NCBI GenBank assembly: GCA_003513495.1
Contig: DOPM01000040.1
Span: 30,667 to 94,666 of the forward strand
Reading direction: 5' to 3'
From: Desulfosporosinus sp.
GTDB lineage: Bacteria > Bacillota > Desulfitobacteriia > Desulfitobacteriales > Desulfitobacteriaceae
DNA length: 64,000 bases
Part shown: positions 17,239 through 25,432 of the stretch, piece after piece
Numbering within the stretch: the stretch's first letter is position 1
Layout: each line of letters begins with the position of its first letter
Notes under the pieces: generated by a model
What the model saw: the letters and a program-made list of their open reading frames with translations, nothing else
Told to the model about the DNA's origin: nothing
Databases searched by the model: none
Made by a program: the position numbers and the translations under genes

Positions 17239-18541
17239 TATCTCGTCTCTCGATCCGCTCTGTATTTTCTGGGATCAGTGATATGGTATCGTTAGCATCC
17301 GATAGAAGCTTTTCGATACCAACTGCTTTGTATTCCTCTGCTCCCTCAAGCTTGGTGTCTGATGGATTAAAACTCTTATTTTTAAAGATATCTACGTATG
17401 ATTTAGGTTCTTCATAAGTCGTAATAATTCCTTCAAAGTTTCTAAGTACCACTTTATCAGGGGACCAGGAAAGAAGATAGTTAGGAGTAATGCGAATTTT
17501 TCCTCCCCCGCCTGGAGCATCAACAACGTATGACGGGATGGCGAACCCGCTTGTATGACCGATCAGGCTCTCCATAATTTCCACTCCTTTGCCGACAGGA
17601 GTGCGAAAATGTTTTAATCCTTCAGACAAATCACATTGGTATAGGTAGTAAGGTCGGACACGATTTTGGACTAGTTTATGAACCAGTTTTTTTATGATGC
17701 TCGGACTATCGTTTATCCCCGCAAGCAGAACACTTTGGTTCCCCAAAGGGATGCCAGCATCAGCTAAACGACTTAAAGCTTCCTTAGAGGACTTCGTTAT
17801 TTCTCTTGGATGATTAAAATGTGTGTTTACCCATATGGGATGATGCCTTTTCAGGACCGAAACTAAAGAATCTGTAACTCGATAGGGAAGGACAACAGGT
17901 ATTCTCGTACCGATTCGAATAACTTCAACATGAGGAATCGTCCTTAATTCTGTTAAGAGCCAGTCTATGTCTTCATCAGACAGCAAAAAAGGATCTCCTC
18001 CAGACAATAAGACATCCCGGATGGCGGAAGTTTGCCTGATATACTGGATCCCGTTTAATAATATTTCTCTACTAGGAAGAAAACTCTCATCTCCAACTTT
18101 TCTTTTTCGGGTACAATGTCGGCAATACATAGAACAAGTTGCAGAGACTTGGAATAGTACTCGGTCAGGATAGCGATGAGTGATTCCAGGGACAGGACTA
18201 TCTTTGTCTTCATCAAGAGGATCTCGCATCTCATAATCCCCTACCTGTAATTCGGATATGGAAGGAAATGCTTGTTTATAAATGGGGTCATTTACATAAT
18301 CATCTGTATCGATTAACGAAAGGTAATAGGGGGTTATGGACAGGGGAAATTTAGCTATGGTTTCTTGAAGTTGCTTTTTCTCCGATTCTTTAAATGTGAC
18401 ACCTAGGAGTTTTTCAAACATATCTATATCCCGGATAGAATGCTTAAGCTGCCATTTCCAGTCTTTCCAATTAGATATTTTTGCACTTGAGCTTATTTTC
18501 TCGGCGATTTCTTGCTGGCCTTTGTTATAGATTTGGTCCAC
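17231..18541 (-). CDS. ablA: Lysine 2,3-aminomutase
   Basis: Radical SAM, PLP-dependent enzyme converting L-lysine to L-beta-lysine, first step to the osmolyte acetyl-beta-lysine. The iron-sulfur motif CSMYCRHC lies near residue 136-143, followed by TRKRKVG; DVLLSGGDPFLL is the SAM-binding GGD motif; the C-terminal VDAPGGGGKI precedes the zinc and PLP region. GTG at 18541 was chosen because TCTGGAG is eight bases away; another GTG three codons earlier (18550) overlaps that site. It is followed directly by ablB, which argues for osmolyte synthesis rather than lysine fermentation. Confidence 0.92.
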   Translation of the reverse strand: MDQIYNKGQQEIAEKISSSAKISNWKDWKWQLKHSIRDIDMFEKLLGVTFKESEKKQLQETIAKFPLSITPYYLSLIDTDDYVNDPIYKQAFPSISELQVGDYEMRDPLDEDKDSPVPGITHRYPDRVLFQVSATCSMYCRHCTRKRKVGDESFLPSREILLNGIQYIRQTSAIRDVLLSGGDPFLLSDEDIDWLLTELRTIPHVEVIRIGTRIPVVLPYRVTDSLVSVLKRHHPIWVNTHFNHPREITKSSKEALSRLADAGIPLGNQSVLLAGINDSPSIIKKLVHKLVQNRVRPYYLYQCDLSEGLKHFRTPVGKGVEIMESLIGHTSGFAIPSYVVDAPGGGGKIRITPNYLLSWSPDKVVLRNFEGIITTYEEPKSYVDIFKNKSFNPSDTKLEGAEEYKAVGIEKLLSDANDTISLIPENTERIERRDNV

Positions 18542-18742
18542 TAATGACACTCCAGACGTTGTTAGATTTGTGTTACTAGTGTTTCATACATAGTGCTAGT
18601 TTATGCCTTGTAAATAACAGCTGTCTAGAACTGATCAGTTAGTTAATTTCTCGGACGACAGATTTAATGCATTAGTTTCCTTATAGGCACCTTAGAATTT
18701 TTGGGTATAGTATAAAAGAAGAATGCTAAAATTGGGGGGATT

Positions 18743-19099
18743 GTGTTGAGAAAATTGATCATTGGTATTTTTGCTTTTATGGCAGGGCTCATTCCAGGTT
18801 TCTTCATCGTCTTTAACTCTGTTTTTTCCGATATCGGCGGCTCCTTTAGCGAAAGACTAATTACATTCCTGCTCGTGATCTTAGCCTATGTAATACTAGG
18901 TTTTGTGTTTGGTTTTATAGACAGGAGTAAGTCGTGGTTGGTATGGGTTTGTGCGAGTGCTCCTGCAGTTCTAATTTTAGTCCTATATTCCTTTAAGGAG
19001 ACGAGTCTTATAGGACTAAATATCCTATACGCTTGTCTAACTATCGGATCTTCATGGTTGGGGTTTGTTTTAAGCAGGCGTATTCGCCGAGGAGATTAA
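18743..19099 (+). CDS. Hypothetical four-helix membrane protein
   Basis: Unrecognised protein of 118 residues with four hydrophobic segments (about 5-25, 36-56, 63-80, 85-105) and a short basic C-terminus (SRRIRRGD). GGGGGGA precedes a GTG start, with a TTG one codon later as alternative. It stands alone, divergent from ablA. Function unknown. Confidence 0.7.
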   Translation: MLRKLIIGIFAFMAGLIPGFFIVFNSVFSDIGGSFSERLITFLLVILAYVILGFVFGFIDRSKSWLVWVCASAPAVLILVLYSFKETSLIGLNILYACLTIGSSWLGFVLSRRIRRGD

Positions 19100-19154
19100 A
19101 AAGACGATTAAATAATCGCCTAATAGTCAGCCGATGGATATTCATCGCATAGAT

Positions 19155-19481
19155 TTAGTAATGTTCGCCATTCTCATAGTAGCGTTGTTTTTCTAAAATC
19201 GTAAACATGATATCTACGCTGGGATAACCGGCTTCATTGATCAAGCTGGTTATGATTTGAGCTGCTAGGTCTTGAAGTTCTTGTCCGCGGTCAAACCACG
19301 CGACCTCGATAAAAGGATATCCAGGAACCACCTCTCCATTTAGGATATAGGTTGAGTTCATCACTTCAAGGGTAAAGTCGTCCTTTGGAGACAGTGTAAG
19401 TTGTGCAAGTTCGTCAATAAGCTGATTACTTAACTTACGTATGGTGTCTGTTTCGACTCCTCGAATTTTAATTTGTGGCAT
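19155..19481 (-). CDS. DUF1904 family protein
   Basis: Soluble protein of 108 residues beginning MPQIKIRGVETDTIRKLS, with PFIEVAWFDRGQELQDLAAQII in the middle, fitting the DUF1904 family, whose fold is thought to be tautomerase-like. The N-terminal Met-Pro would leave an N-terminal proline after Met removal, as in tautomerases; whether it is catalytic is not known. GGAGGG lies seven bases before the ATG. Single gene. Confidence 0.82.
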   Translation of the reverse strand: MPQIKIRGVETDTIRKLSNQLIDELAQLTLSPKDDFTLEVMNSTYILNGEVVPGYPFIEVAWFDRGQELQDLAAQIITSLINEAGYPSVDIMFTILEKQRYYENGEHY

Positions 19482-19510
19482 AATAATCCCTCCGTTTAAT
19501 TGTTAAAACG

Positions 19511-19546
19511 TAATGTAGCTAGTCTATCCGTAGGCTAGCTACATTA
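19511..19546. repeat. Long perfect hairpin upstream of the DUF1904 gene
   Basis: TAATGTAGCTAG pairs exactly with CTAGCTACATTA; the centre (T-CTA-TCCG-TAG-G) extends it to about 16 pairs with a four-base loop. It lies 30 bases upstream of the minus-strand DUF1904 start and has no clear T tract. It could be an operator, a terminator for a lost gene, or a 5' UTR hairpin. Confidence 0.6.
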
Positions 19547-19744
19547 TATTTCGCCTAGTATATATTGTGTCAATCATAGGTGCTTTTACCAAACTGCTTT
19601 TAGGGGAAATTGAATTAAGTTATGGATGAGTGCATAATGCTGTTGAAGCGTGCAAAGCCTATACTTATTGCTGTTTTTTCGCAGAGAATCAGATATGTCT
19701 GCATTAAACAGTATGCTTAAAACTAAAACTAAGGGAGGATACTA

Positions 19745-20089
19745 ATGAACAACCAAGAGGTTATTGAACAAACCTTACAAAACTATGATACTGCCAACGA
19801 TGCCCTGCTAACTGAATGGGATAATCTTGATCCAAATCTCTTAGATATCATTCTACAAAAACAGCAAAACCGCCTCGAACAAATTGCTGAACGGATCTAC
19901 CACGAAGAACTAAACGAAGATGCGGAATCTGAAATTATTCAAAATACCTTAGCTCACTATGATTGGGCTAACGAATATCTTTATGAACACTGGGAGACTC
20001 TACCATTTGTTGAACGATTATCTATTATGCAAAAGCAATGGAACCGTCTTCAAGAGTTACGTAACCGGACTAGGGTAACTTATCAGTAA
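19745..20089 (+). CDS. Small protein with two internal repeats, unknown function
   Basis: Acidic, helical 114-residue protein made of two similar halves. Repeat 1 (about residues 10-47) reads TLQNYDTANDALLTEW then LQKQQNRLEQI; repeat 2 (about 67-105) reads TLAHYDWANEYLYEHW then MQKQWNRLQEL. The shared pattern is TLxxYDxANxxLxxxW...QKQxNRLxxL. AAGGGAGG precedes the ATG. No family was recognised, and no conserved neighbour suggests a role. Confidence 0.75.
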   Translation: MNNQEVIEQTLQNYDTANDALLTEWDNLDPNLLDIILQKQQNRLEQIAERIYHEELNEDAESEIIQNTLAHYDWANEYLYEHWETLPFVERLSIMQKQWNRLQELRNRTRVTYQ

Positions 20090-20346
20090 ATAAAATTGGA
20101 ACATAGATGGTCTTCTTGAAGAATAAAGCCAACACTTACAAGAAGATCAAGAATAGGAACTGGAGCATAAATTGTTAACCACAATTAAATGCTTCAGTTT
20201 TTCAATTTAACGTTTAAGACTTCCGCTTCGTGGGGAGCCGTCGCACTCAGCTAATAGAGTATAACCGAAGACGCCTCCACTGTCACGTTAGTCGTAAAGT
20301 TTCATAACATTAATGTAATAGTCCATAGGAATGGAGAGCAACGAAT

Positions 20347-21693
20347 ATGTTGGAAATACCAGCGAGACATTTTTCTCGATACTACGAGATCCTTTCTGTT
20401 TTTATAAGACATGGACTGGGTTATTTGTTTATTCCAGGGAATTTAATGCCAAGACAGGAAGAGAACTTAACTATTATAGGAGTTCGTCTGAGAAACGCTC
20501 TCGCGGAACTTGGTCCGGCTTTTGTAAAAGCTGGACAGATAGCAAGTACTCGGGGGGATCTTATTCCCCAACCCATTGTCCAGGAATTAGCCAAACTCCA
20601 AGATCGAGTTCATCCACTTTCCTTTGAGGTAGTGCGGCGAGTTCTCGAAGGATCTTTACAATCCAGCCTAGAATCGATTTACAAAGAATTACACCCTGTT
20701 CCTCTTGGGGCAGCATCGATTGGGCAAGTGCATCGGGCAGTTTTGCATAATGGAGACAGGGTGGCCGTGAAAGTCCAGCGACCATTCCTTCGAGAAACTG
20801 TTAAAACAGATGTAGAGATTTTCCTGCTCCTTATCAACAAAATTGAACAGAATACCCAGTGGGGAAAACGCTACCCCTTTCGGATGATGCTAAAGGAATT
20901 TTCCGACACAATAAATAGAGAACTTAATTTTCTTAATGAGGGTCGAAATGCTGAAAAACTTGCGAAATTAAATAAAAGAAACTCTAGTGTTGTAATTCCG
21001 AAGATTTACTGGGAATTTTCTCGTCCTTCAGTTTTAACTATGGAGTATATTTCGGGAATTCCATTACATCAAATAATAGATTCTCAGAAGACATCTTATG
21101 ATGTTCATCGTATTGCGAGTTGCTTGAGTAAAGCGCTCTTCCAGCAAATCTTTTTGGAGGGGTTTTTCCACGCGGACCCTCATCCTGGTAATGTTCTTAT
21201 TTCACCAGGGGGGAAAATTGGGCTAATTGACTTTGGGATAATTGGGCATCTATCCCAGTCAAGGAGAGATCATATTTTATCATTGGTTTCCGGACTCATA
21301 AGAGCAGATAATCCATTAGTTTTCAAGACGCTTTCGCAAATGGGCATACTTCCCGATTCATTTGACCTGTTTCATTTTGAGAGAGACCTATTAACCTTGC
21401 GTCGTAAACATTTGAGGGCAAAGAAGTTCAATATGGGTCAATCAATTCAGGGCTTCATGGACATCATCTTTCGGCATGGAATTATTATTCCCTCTGAATT
21501 TATTCTTTTAGGTAAATCGCTGCTGACTCTTGAAGGGACTTTAAGTGGGCTAGATCCTAATTTTAGCCTAATTAATCAAGCTAAACCCTTTATACGGCGG
21601 TCTGTCTGGGGAATATTTTGGAGGAATTTGCGGGATAAGTTTAGAGGGACTAGGGAGACAGACACAACTAGTTTGCCCATAAACATACAATAG
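20347..21693 (+). CDS. ABC1/UbiB family atypical kinase
   Basis: Membrane-associated atypical kinase/ATPase of 448 residues. It has the family KxGQ motif (FVKAGQIASTRGDLIP), the Ala-rich nucleotide loop GAASIGQVHRA, catalytic-type Lys in VAVKVQRP, the ExD region, and HADPHPGN and LIDFG for metal and phosphate binding. The C-terminal part is hydrophobic. UbiB homologues support isoprenoid quinone synthesis or lipid handling; in this group menaquinone is the likely quinone, but the substrate is unproven. GGAGAG lies eight bases before the ATG. Monocistronic as far as can be seen. Confidence 0.9.
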   Translation: MLEIPARHFSRYYEILSVFIRHGLGYLFIPGNLMPRQEENLTIIGVRLRNALAELGPAFVKAGQIASTRGDLIPQPIVQELAKLQDRVHPLSFEVVRRVLEGSLQSSLESIYKELHPVPLGAASIGQVHRAVLHNGDRVAVKVQRPFLRETVKTDVEIFLLLINKIEQNTQWGKRYPFRMMLKEFSDTINRELNFLNEGRNAEKLAKLNKRNSSVVIPKIYWEFSRPSVLTMEYISGIPLHQIIDSQKTSYDVHRIASCLSKALFQQIFLEGFFHADPHPGNVLISPGGKIGLIDFGIIGHLSQSRRDHILSLVSGLIRADNPLVFKTLSQMGILPDSFDLFHFERDLLTLRRKHLRAKKFNMGQSIQGFMDIIFRHGIIIPSEFILLGKSLLTLEGTLSGLDPNFSLINQAKPFIRRSVWGIFWRNLRDKFRGTRETDTTSLPINIQ

Positions 21694-21762
21694 AAGTACA
21701 AAAAGGGTTAATTGAAACATTATGGAAATCACCTTGGCTTCTCCTCTAAGCTAACGCCGAAT

Positions 21763-21885
21763 ACAGTGTCTGCAAGAAGGGCTAATACGCGCGAAGACAG
21801 TGTCTACAAGAAGAGCTAACCCGTGCGAAGACAGTGTCTTCGTGTGTGAGTGTGTGTGTTGTGTGTGGGTGGGTGAGCAAGTTTT
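21763..21885 (+). repeat. 34-bp tandem repeat followed by a TG-rich tract
   Basis: ACAGTGTCT recurs at 21763, 21797 and 21831, a 34-base period, with units of the form GAAGACAGTGTCTACAAGAA then GAGCTAA. The last unit closes as GAAGACA-G-TGTCTTC, a seven-base inverted repeat, and runs into a 45-base TG-rich low-complexity tract. Intergenic, just upstream of the methyltransferase. Confidence 0.65.
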
Positions 21886-21921
21886 CTTTGCTGAAATTAT
21901 TTAATGGAAGGGAGACCTCCA

Positions 21922-22932
21922 GTGGAAATAGGAATGCTGGCGCTTCTTGGAAAGACAGTATCGCTTATGGAAAACTTAGGATTTATGTGGATTGTGCACA
22001 CAGGTTTTGAACTAAGACTTTGGGAACGCCTTTTTAAAGAAGCTTCTAAAGAACAGATCCTTGCAGAAAATTCGAATTGGGACTCACTGTTACTTGACCA
22101 TTGGCTTGAACAAGCAAGAGTTCAAGAACTGATAGTTTTCAAACATGGTAATTATAAACTAAGTAAAATGGGAAAGGCCATTTATGATTACCGTGACTAT
22201 GGCTTAGAAGCAATGTACAAAGAGTTTGCTCTTCATTGGGGGCCATGCTTTGCGAAATTGCCTGATTTGATGAGAAAGGAGATATCGCAAGATCAGTTGG
22301 ATCGTGAAATGGAAAACGAGCTTATTTCCAGAGCCTCAAAAGCCTCAGAACCCTTTGTCTGGCCATTATTACGGGGAAAATGCGAAAAGGATCGTTGGGG
22401 TAACGTTCTAGATGTAGGCTGCGGTGAAGCGGTGCTTTTACGAAGGCTTGTTGAAGAATTCCCAAGTTTAAAGGGCGTCGGACTCGAGATTAATCCGTCG
22501 GTAGCTAATAGGGCTGCTGCGCTAACAGAATCTTATCGGGAACAAATTCGAATCGTTGCAACGGATGTTTTTGAGTTTACGGACACTTTGGGGGCCTTCG
22601 ATTGTTGTCTGCTGAATAATAATATCTACTATTTTAGTAGTGAACAGCGCGTAAAACTTTTGGATCTTATTATGAGTTTATTAGTACCTGGAGGTCAAAT
22701 TGGGATTTTAACAGCGTTGCGTGGAGTTAATGCTTCTTTTCAACTATTTAATACGCATATTCCACAAAACTTAATGAGCTTTTTCCTGTCTTGCCACGAG
22801 GGTTTTGATGGATTACCTCTGGAAAAAGAAATGCTGGATCTCTTAGATCAAACGGGTTTCACAGAGGTTGAGGCGATTCCGCTCCCGTTTAAGGTGTCCC
22901 ATTATTTTTTTGCTAAAAAGCCATTGGTTTAG
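21922..22932 (+). CDS. Class I SAM-dependent methyltransferase
   Basis: Methyltransferase of about 336 residues. An N-terminal helical, winged-helix-like part (to about 120) is followed by a Rossmann methyltransferase domain with motif I VLDVGCGEAVLL and the acidic end of strand 2 (VGLEINP). The C-terminus ends with a typical late strand (FTEVEAIPLPFK). GTG at 21922 follows GGGAG at seven bases; an in-frame ATG at 21904 has no ribosome site. The architecture resembles O-methyltransferases with a dimerisation domain. It leads an operon with an ABC exporter, which hints at modification or export of a small molecule; the substrate is unknown. Confidence 0.82.
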   Translation: MEIGMLALLGKTVSLMENLGFMWIVHTGFELRLWERLFKEASKEQILAENSNWDSLLLDHWLEQARVQELIVFKHGNYKLSKMGKAIYDYRDYGLEAMYKEFALHWGPCFAKLPDLMRKEISQDQLDREMENELISRASKASEPFVWPLLRGKCEKDRWGNVLDVGCGEAVLLRRLVEEFPSLKGVGLEINPSVANRAAALTESYREQIRIVATDVFEFTDTLGAFDCCLLNNNIYYFSSEQRVKLLDLIMSLLVPGGQIGILTALRGVNASFQLFNTHIPQNLMSFFLSCHEGFDGLPLEKEMLDLLDQTGFTEVEAIPLPFKVSHYFFAKKPLV

Positions 22933-22979
22933 AATAGATTGTAAGTATTTAAGAGGTCGTTTGAGGAAGTAGGGAGTAA

Positions 22980-23858
22980 ATGATTGAGGTTAAAGGTTTA
23001 ACCAAAGTATATCGTCAAGAGGGACGGGGAATATGGAATATTAGCTTTCAGGTCGAACCTGGAACAGCCTTCGGATTTCTCGGGCCGAATGGAGCGGGAA
23101 AGACAACGACCATCCGTCTTTTAATGGGTTTTTTAAAGCCTGATTCCGGACGAGTAACGATTAAGGAACTTGATTGCTGGCGAAAAAAGACGGAAGTAAA
23201 GAAGTTCGTCAGTTACCTTCCTGGTGAACTTCATTTTATTGAGAACTTAATGGGAGAAGATTTTTTAGATCTTATCGCGGGAATGCATGGCGATGATCAG
23301 CGAATAAAGAAAAATAGAGATTATTTGTCAGGTACCCTTGAATTAGATTTAAAGATACTGATTCGTAAGATGTCTAAAGGAATGAAACAGAAGTTAGGGA
23401 TCATCGCTGCGTTAATGTTGGATGCCGAGGTGCTCATCCTTGATGAACCAACATCCGGACTCGATCCCCTAATGCAAAAAGTATTTCTTGATTTAATCCT
23501 CGAGGAAAAGAGGAAGGGGAAGACCTTATTTATGTCCTCCCATCAATTTTTAGAAATTGAGCGATCCTGTGAACAAGTTGGGATTATACGAGAAGGTAAA
23601 CTTCTTGCCATACAATCTATTTCTCAGCTCAGAGAAGCGGAGTATCAAACCTTTGAAATTGAAGTTGATAGTGACGAGGATGTGGAACTTCTAAGAGAGA
23701 GCCCATTAGATCTAACCCCTATTCACGGGAAATGCTTTGTCGTTCGTGTAGCTGGTGATCTGGATAACTTGTGGTTAGCTCTCGGACAAGTGCGTGTTAA
23801 ACGCTTTAAAGAACACTTTATGGAGTTAGAAGAGGCCTTTATGGATTATTACCGATAG
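22980..23858 (+). CDS. ABC transporter ATP-binding protein
   Basis: ATPase of 292 residues. Walker A GPNGAGKTTT near residue 37, signature MSKGMKQKLG, Walker B VLILDEPTSGLDP, and H-loop SSHQF are all intact. The C-terminal accessory region is about 80 residues. It sits between the methyltransferase and the ABC-2 permease gene on the same strand and pairs with the latter as an exporter. GGGAG precedes the ATG closely. Confidence 0.92.
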   Translation: MIEVKGLTKVYRQEGRGIWNISFQVEPGTAFGFLGPNGAGKTTTIRLLMGFLKPDSGRVTIKELDCWRKKTEVKKFVSYLPGELHFIENLMGEDFLDLIAGMHGDDQRIKKNRDYLSGTLELDLKILIRKMSKGMKQKLGIIAALMLDAEVLILDEPTSGLDPLMQKVFLDLILEEKRKGKTLFMSSHQFLEIERSCEQVGIIREGKLLAIQSISQLREAEYQTFEIEVDSDEDVELLRESPLDLTPIHGKCFVVRVAGDLDNLWLALGQVRVKRFKEHFMELEEAFMDYYR

Positions 23859-23908
23859 TCTCGTTGTTTGGCTGAAAGACCAACGACAAACTTTAAGGTG
23901 GGTTAACT

Positions 23909-24715
23909 ATGAATAGAGCATTGTTTCGGGCAATGTATAAACAATATCGCAAGAAAGTAGCAGCTATTTCAACTGGGATCTTTCTTTATCAAGGACTCTT
24001 AACTTGGGTTTATCCCATAATTGCAAAAAACCCAGCCGTTATAGATATCGCAGAGACTATGCCATCTACTGTAAAGACTGTTTTTGGCGTCTCAAAAAAT
24101 GCACGAACTGATACATTTGAAGCTTTTATTTCGGGCCAGTTTTACGCGAGGATTTGGGTTATGCTCATGGCCTTATATGGAGTACAAACCGCCAATGCCT
24201 TACTTGCGGAAATGGTGGAGGACGGATCTTTGGCCTTACTTCTTTCCACACCAGTATCTCGAAGTGAGATTCTTTCAACTCAAACTGGAGTTTTGCTTAG
24301 TACAAATGCTATTCTAGTCGCTGTAACGATTGTCGGACTATTCATCGGTACGTTCTGCTCGGGTATAGAAATTAATCATTTGAATTATTTACTCTTAGGA
24401 GTGCTAGGAATTGCCTTTTTCTCAGTGATCGAACTATATAGTCTTTTCTTCTCAGCATGGTTTGTTGAGGAAGAACGGGCCTTAACTTATGCTGTTGGGT
24501 TAACGATGGCCTTTTACGGTTTGGATATTGTTGGAGGGCTTAGTGATAAATTATCCTGGCTGAAAAACTTCTCCCTTTTTCAATGTTTTCAGCCACAAGA
24601 GGTGCTAGAGGGAACAGTTAACCCAGTATTGACTATCATAGGTCTTAGTGTTACTTCGGCAGTGCTATGGTTTTTGACACAAAAGGTGTTTGAGAAACAG
24701 GATCTAGCAATTTGA
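23909..24715 (+). CDS. ABC-2 type transporter permease
   Basis: Membrane subunit of 268 residues with about six hydrophobic segments. The conserved cytoplasmic stretch EMVEDGSLALLLSTPVSRSEIL is typical of ABC-2 permeases. Starts 50 bases after the ATPase gene with an AAGGTGGG ribosome site. Together they form an exporter of unknown substrate in an operon with a methyltransferase. Confidence 0.88.
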   Translation: MNRALFRAMYKQYRKKVAAISTGIFLYQGLLTWVYPIIAKNPAVIDIAETMPSTVKTVFGVSKNARTDTFEAFISGQFYARIWVMLMALYGVQTANALLAEMVEDGSLALLLSTPVSRSEILSTQTGVLLSTNAILVAVTIVGLFIGTFCSGIEINHLNYLLLGVLGIAFFSVIELYSLFFSAWFVEEERALTYAVGLTMAFYGLDIVGGLSDKLSWLKNFSLFQCFQPQEVLEGTVNPVLTIIGLSVTSAVLWFLTQKVFEKQDLAI

Positions 24716-24725
24716 TTAAAGGGAT

Positions 24726-24756
24726 AATGTGGCGCCTATCATAACAGCGCCACATT
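24726..24756 (+). terminator. Possible terminator hairpin after the ABC operon
   Basis: Perfect ten-base-pair stem AATGTGGCGC / GCGCCACATT with an 11-base loop, ten bases past the permease stop. It lacks a proper T run, so termination is uncertain. Confidence 0.5.
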
Positions 24757-24810
24757 GGTTCAATGGGGCAGTTTTCTGCGAAGTAAGGCTTAGTACATAA
24801 CCAAGGCTAG

Positions 24811-25016
24811 GAGGGCAAAGATAAGTCCATTGCTACCGCAAAGGTGGCATTAGCGGCCCCTCTGAAATATAATTCGACTTATGAAGGAATTTTCCATTAC
24901 TTTGCTGAAGTTTATTAGATCGTGATAAAAATGCGGTTGAACATAATAATAAACCATGGGACCTACAAGTTAATGATATTAGTGAAGGCCTTAGAAAGGG
25001 AGCGACAGACATTTGA
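24811..25016 (+). pseudogene. Degenerate ORF with a frameshift ahead of the Nudix gene
   Basis: Two protein-like frames abut. Frame one (24811 on) gives KVALAAPLKYNSTYEG then IFHYFAEV before a stop at 24916. The continuing frame (from 24912) gives LLDRDKNAVEHNNKPW and DISEGLRKGATDI, stopping at 25016 inside the first codons of the Nudix gene. A single shift near 24910 would join them into one C-terminal protein remnant. No start codon is evident and I do not recognise the family. This is a reading of composition, not a homology result. Confidence 0.35.
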
Positions 25017-25432
25017 AAGAAGTTACGGCAGCGGTGATCATAAAGGATAAGAGAGTTCTGATTGCCCAACGGACAAAAGACGATAAATTAGCGGGAAAAT
25101 GGGAATTCCCAGGGGGCAAAATTGAACCAGGAGAGACTCTGCAGGAATGTTTAAAACGTGAGATTAAAGAAGAATTAGAGGTTGATATAGATGTTTTGGA
25201 TTTCTTCGGAGAAAGCATATATAACTATCCAGGTGGTACCATCAAACTGATGGCGTATTGGTGTGAATGGATTTCGGGCGACTTCACCTTGAAAGTCCAC
25301 AGCCAAATTGTGTGGGCAAATCGGAATGAATTAGACTTATATGACTTTGCCCCTGCAGATATTCCCTTGGTGGAAAAACTAAAGCAGGCAATCGCCTTAG
25401 AGTCCTGCAGTGGAGACAATAAGCATGAGTAG
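25013..25432 (+). CDS. mutT: Nudix hydrolase, MutT-like (8-oxo-dGTP diphosphatase)
   Basis: Nucleotide pyrophosphatase of 139 residues, probably cleansing oxidised dGTP or CTP analogues. The Nudix box is complete: GGKIEPGETLQECLKREIKE followed by EL, at about residues 35-57. The N-terminus KEVTAAVIIKDKRVLIAQR is typical for MutT. The start is TTG at 25013, with AAGGGAG upstream; no ATG is available. Its 3' end overlaps the start of the BenE-like gene by eight bases. Confidence 0.88.
   Translation: MKEVTAAVIIKDKRVLIAQRTKDDKLAGKWEFPGGKIEPGETLQECLKREIKEELEVDIDVLDFFGESIYNYPGGTIKLMAYWCEWISGDFTLKVHSQIVWANRNELDLYDFAPADIPLVEKLKQAIALESCSGDNKHE

Noticed and set aside
20210..20290. GC-richer intergenic block considered as a tRNA or small RNA
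   Set aside because: No cloverleaf, no T-loop GTTCRA and no clear terminator; left unassigned.
24781..24870. T-box-like string (ACCGCAAAGGTGGCATTAGCGG)
   Set aside because: It lacks stem I, a specifier loop and the correct T-box order, and it overlaps the protein-like remnant.
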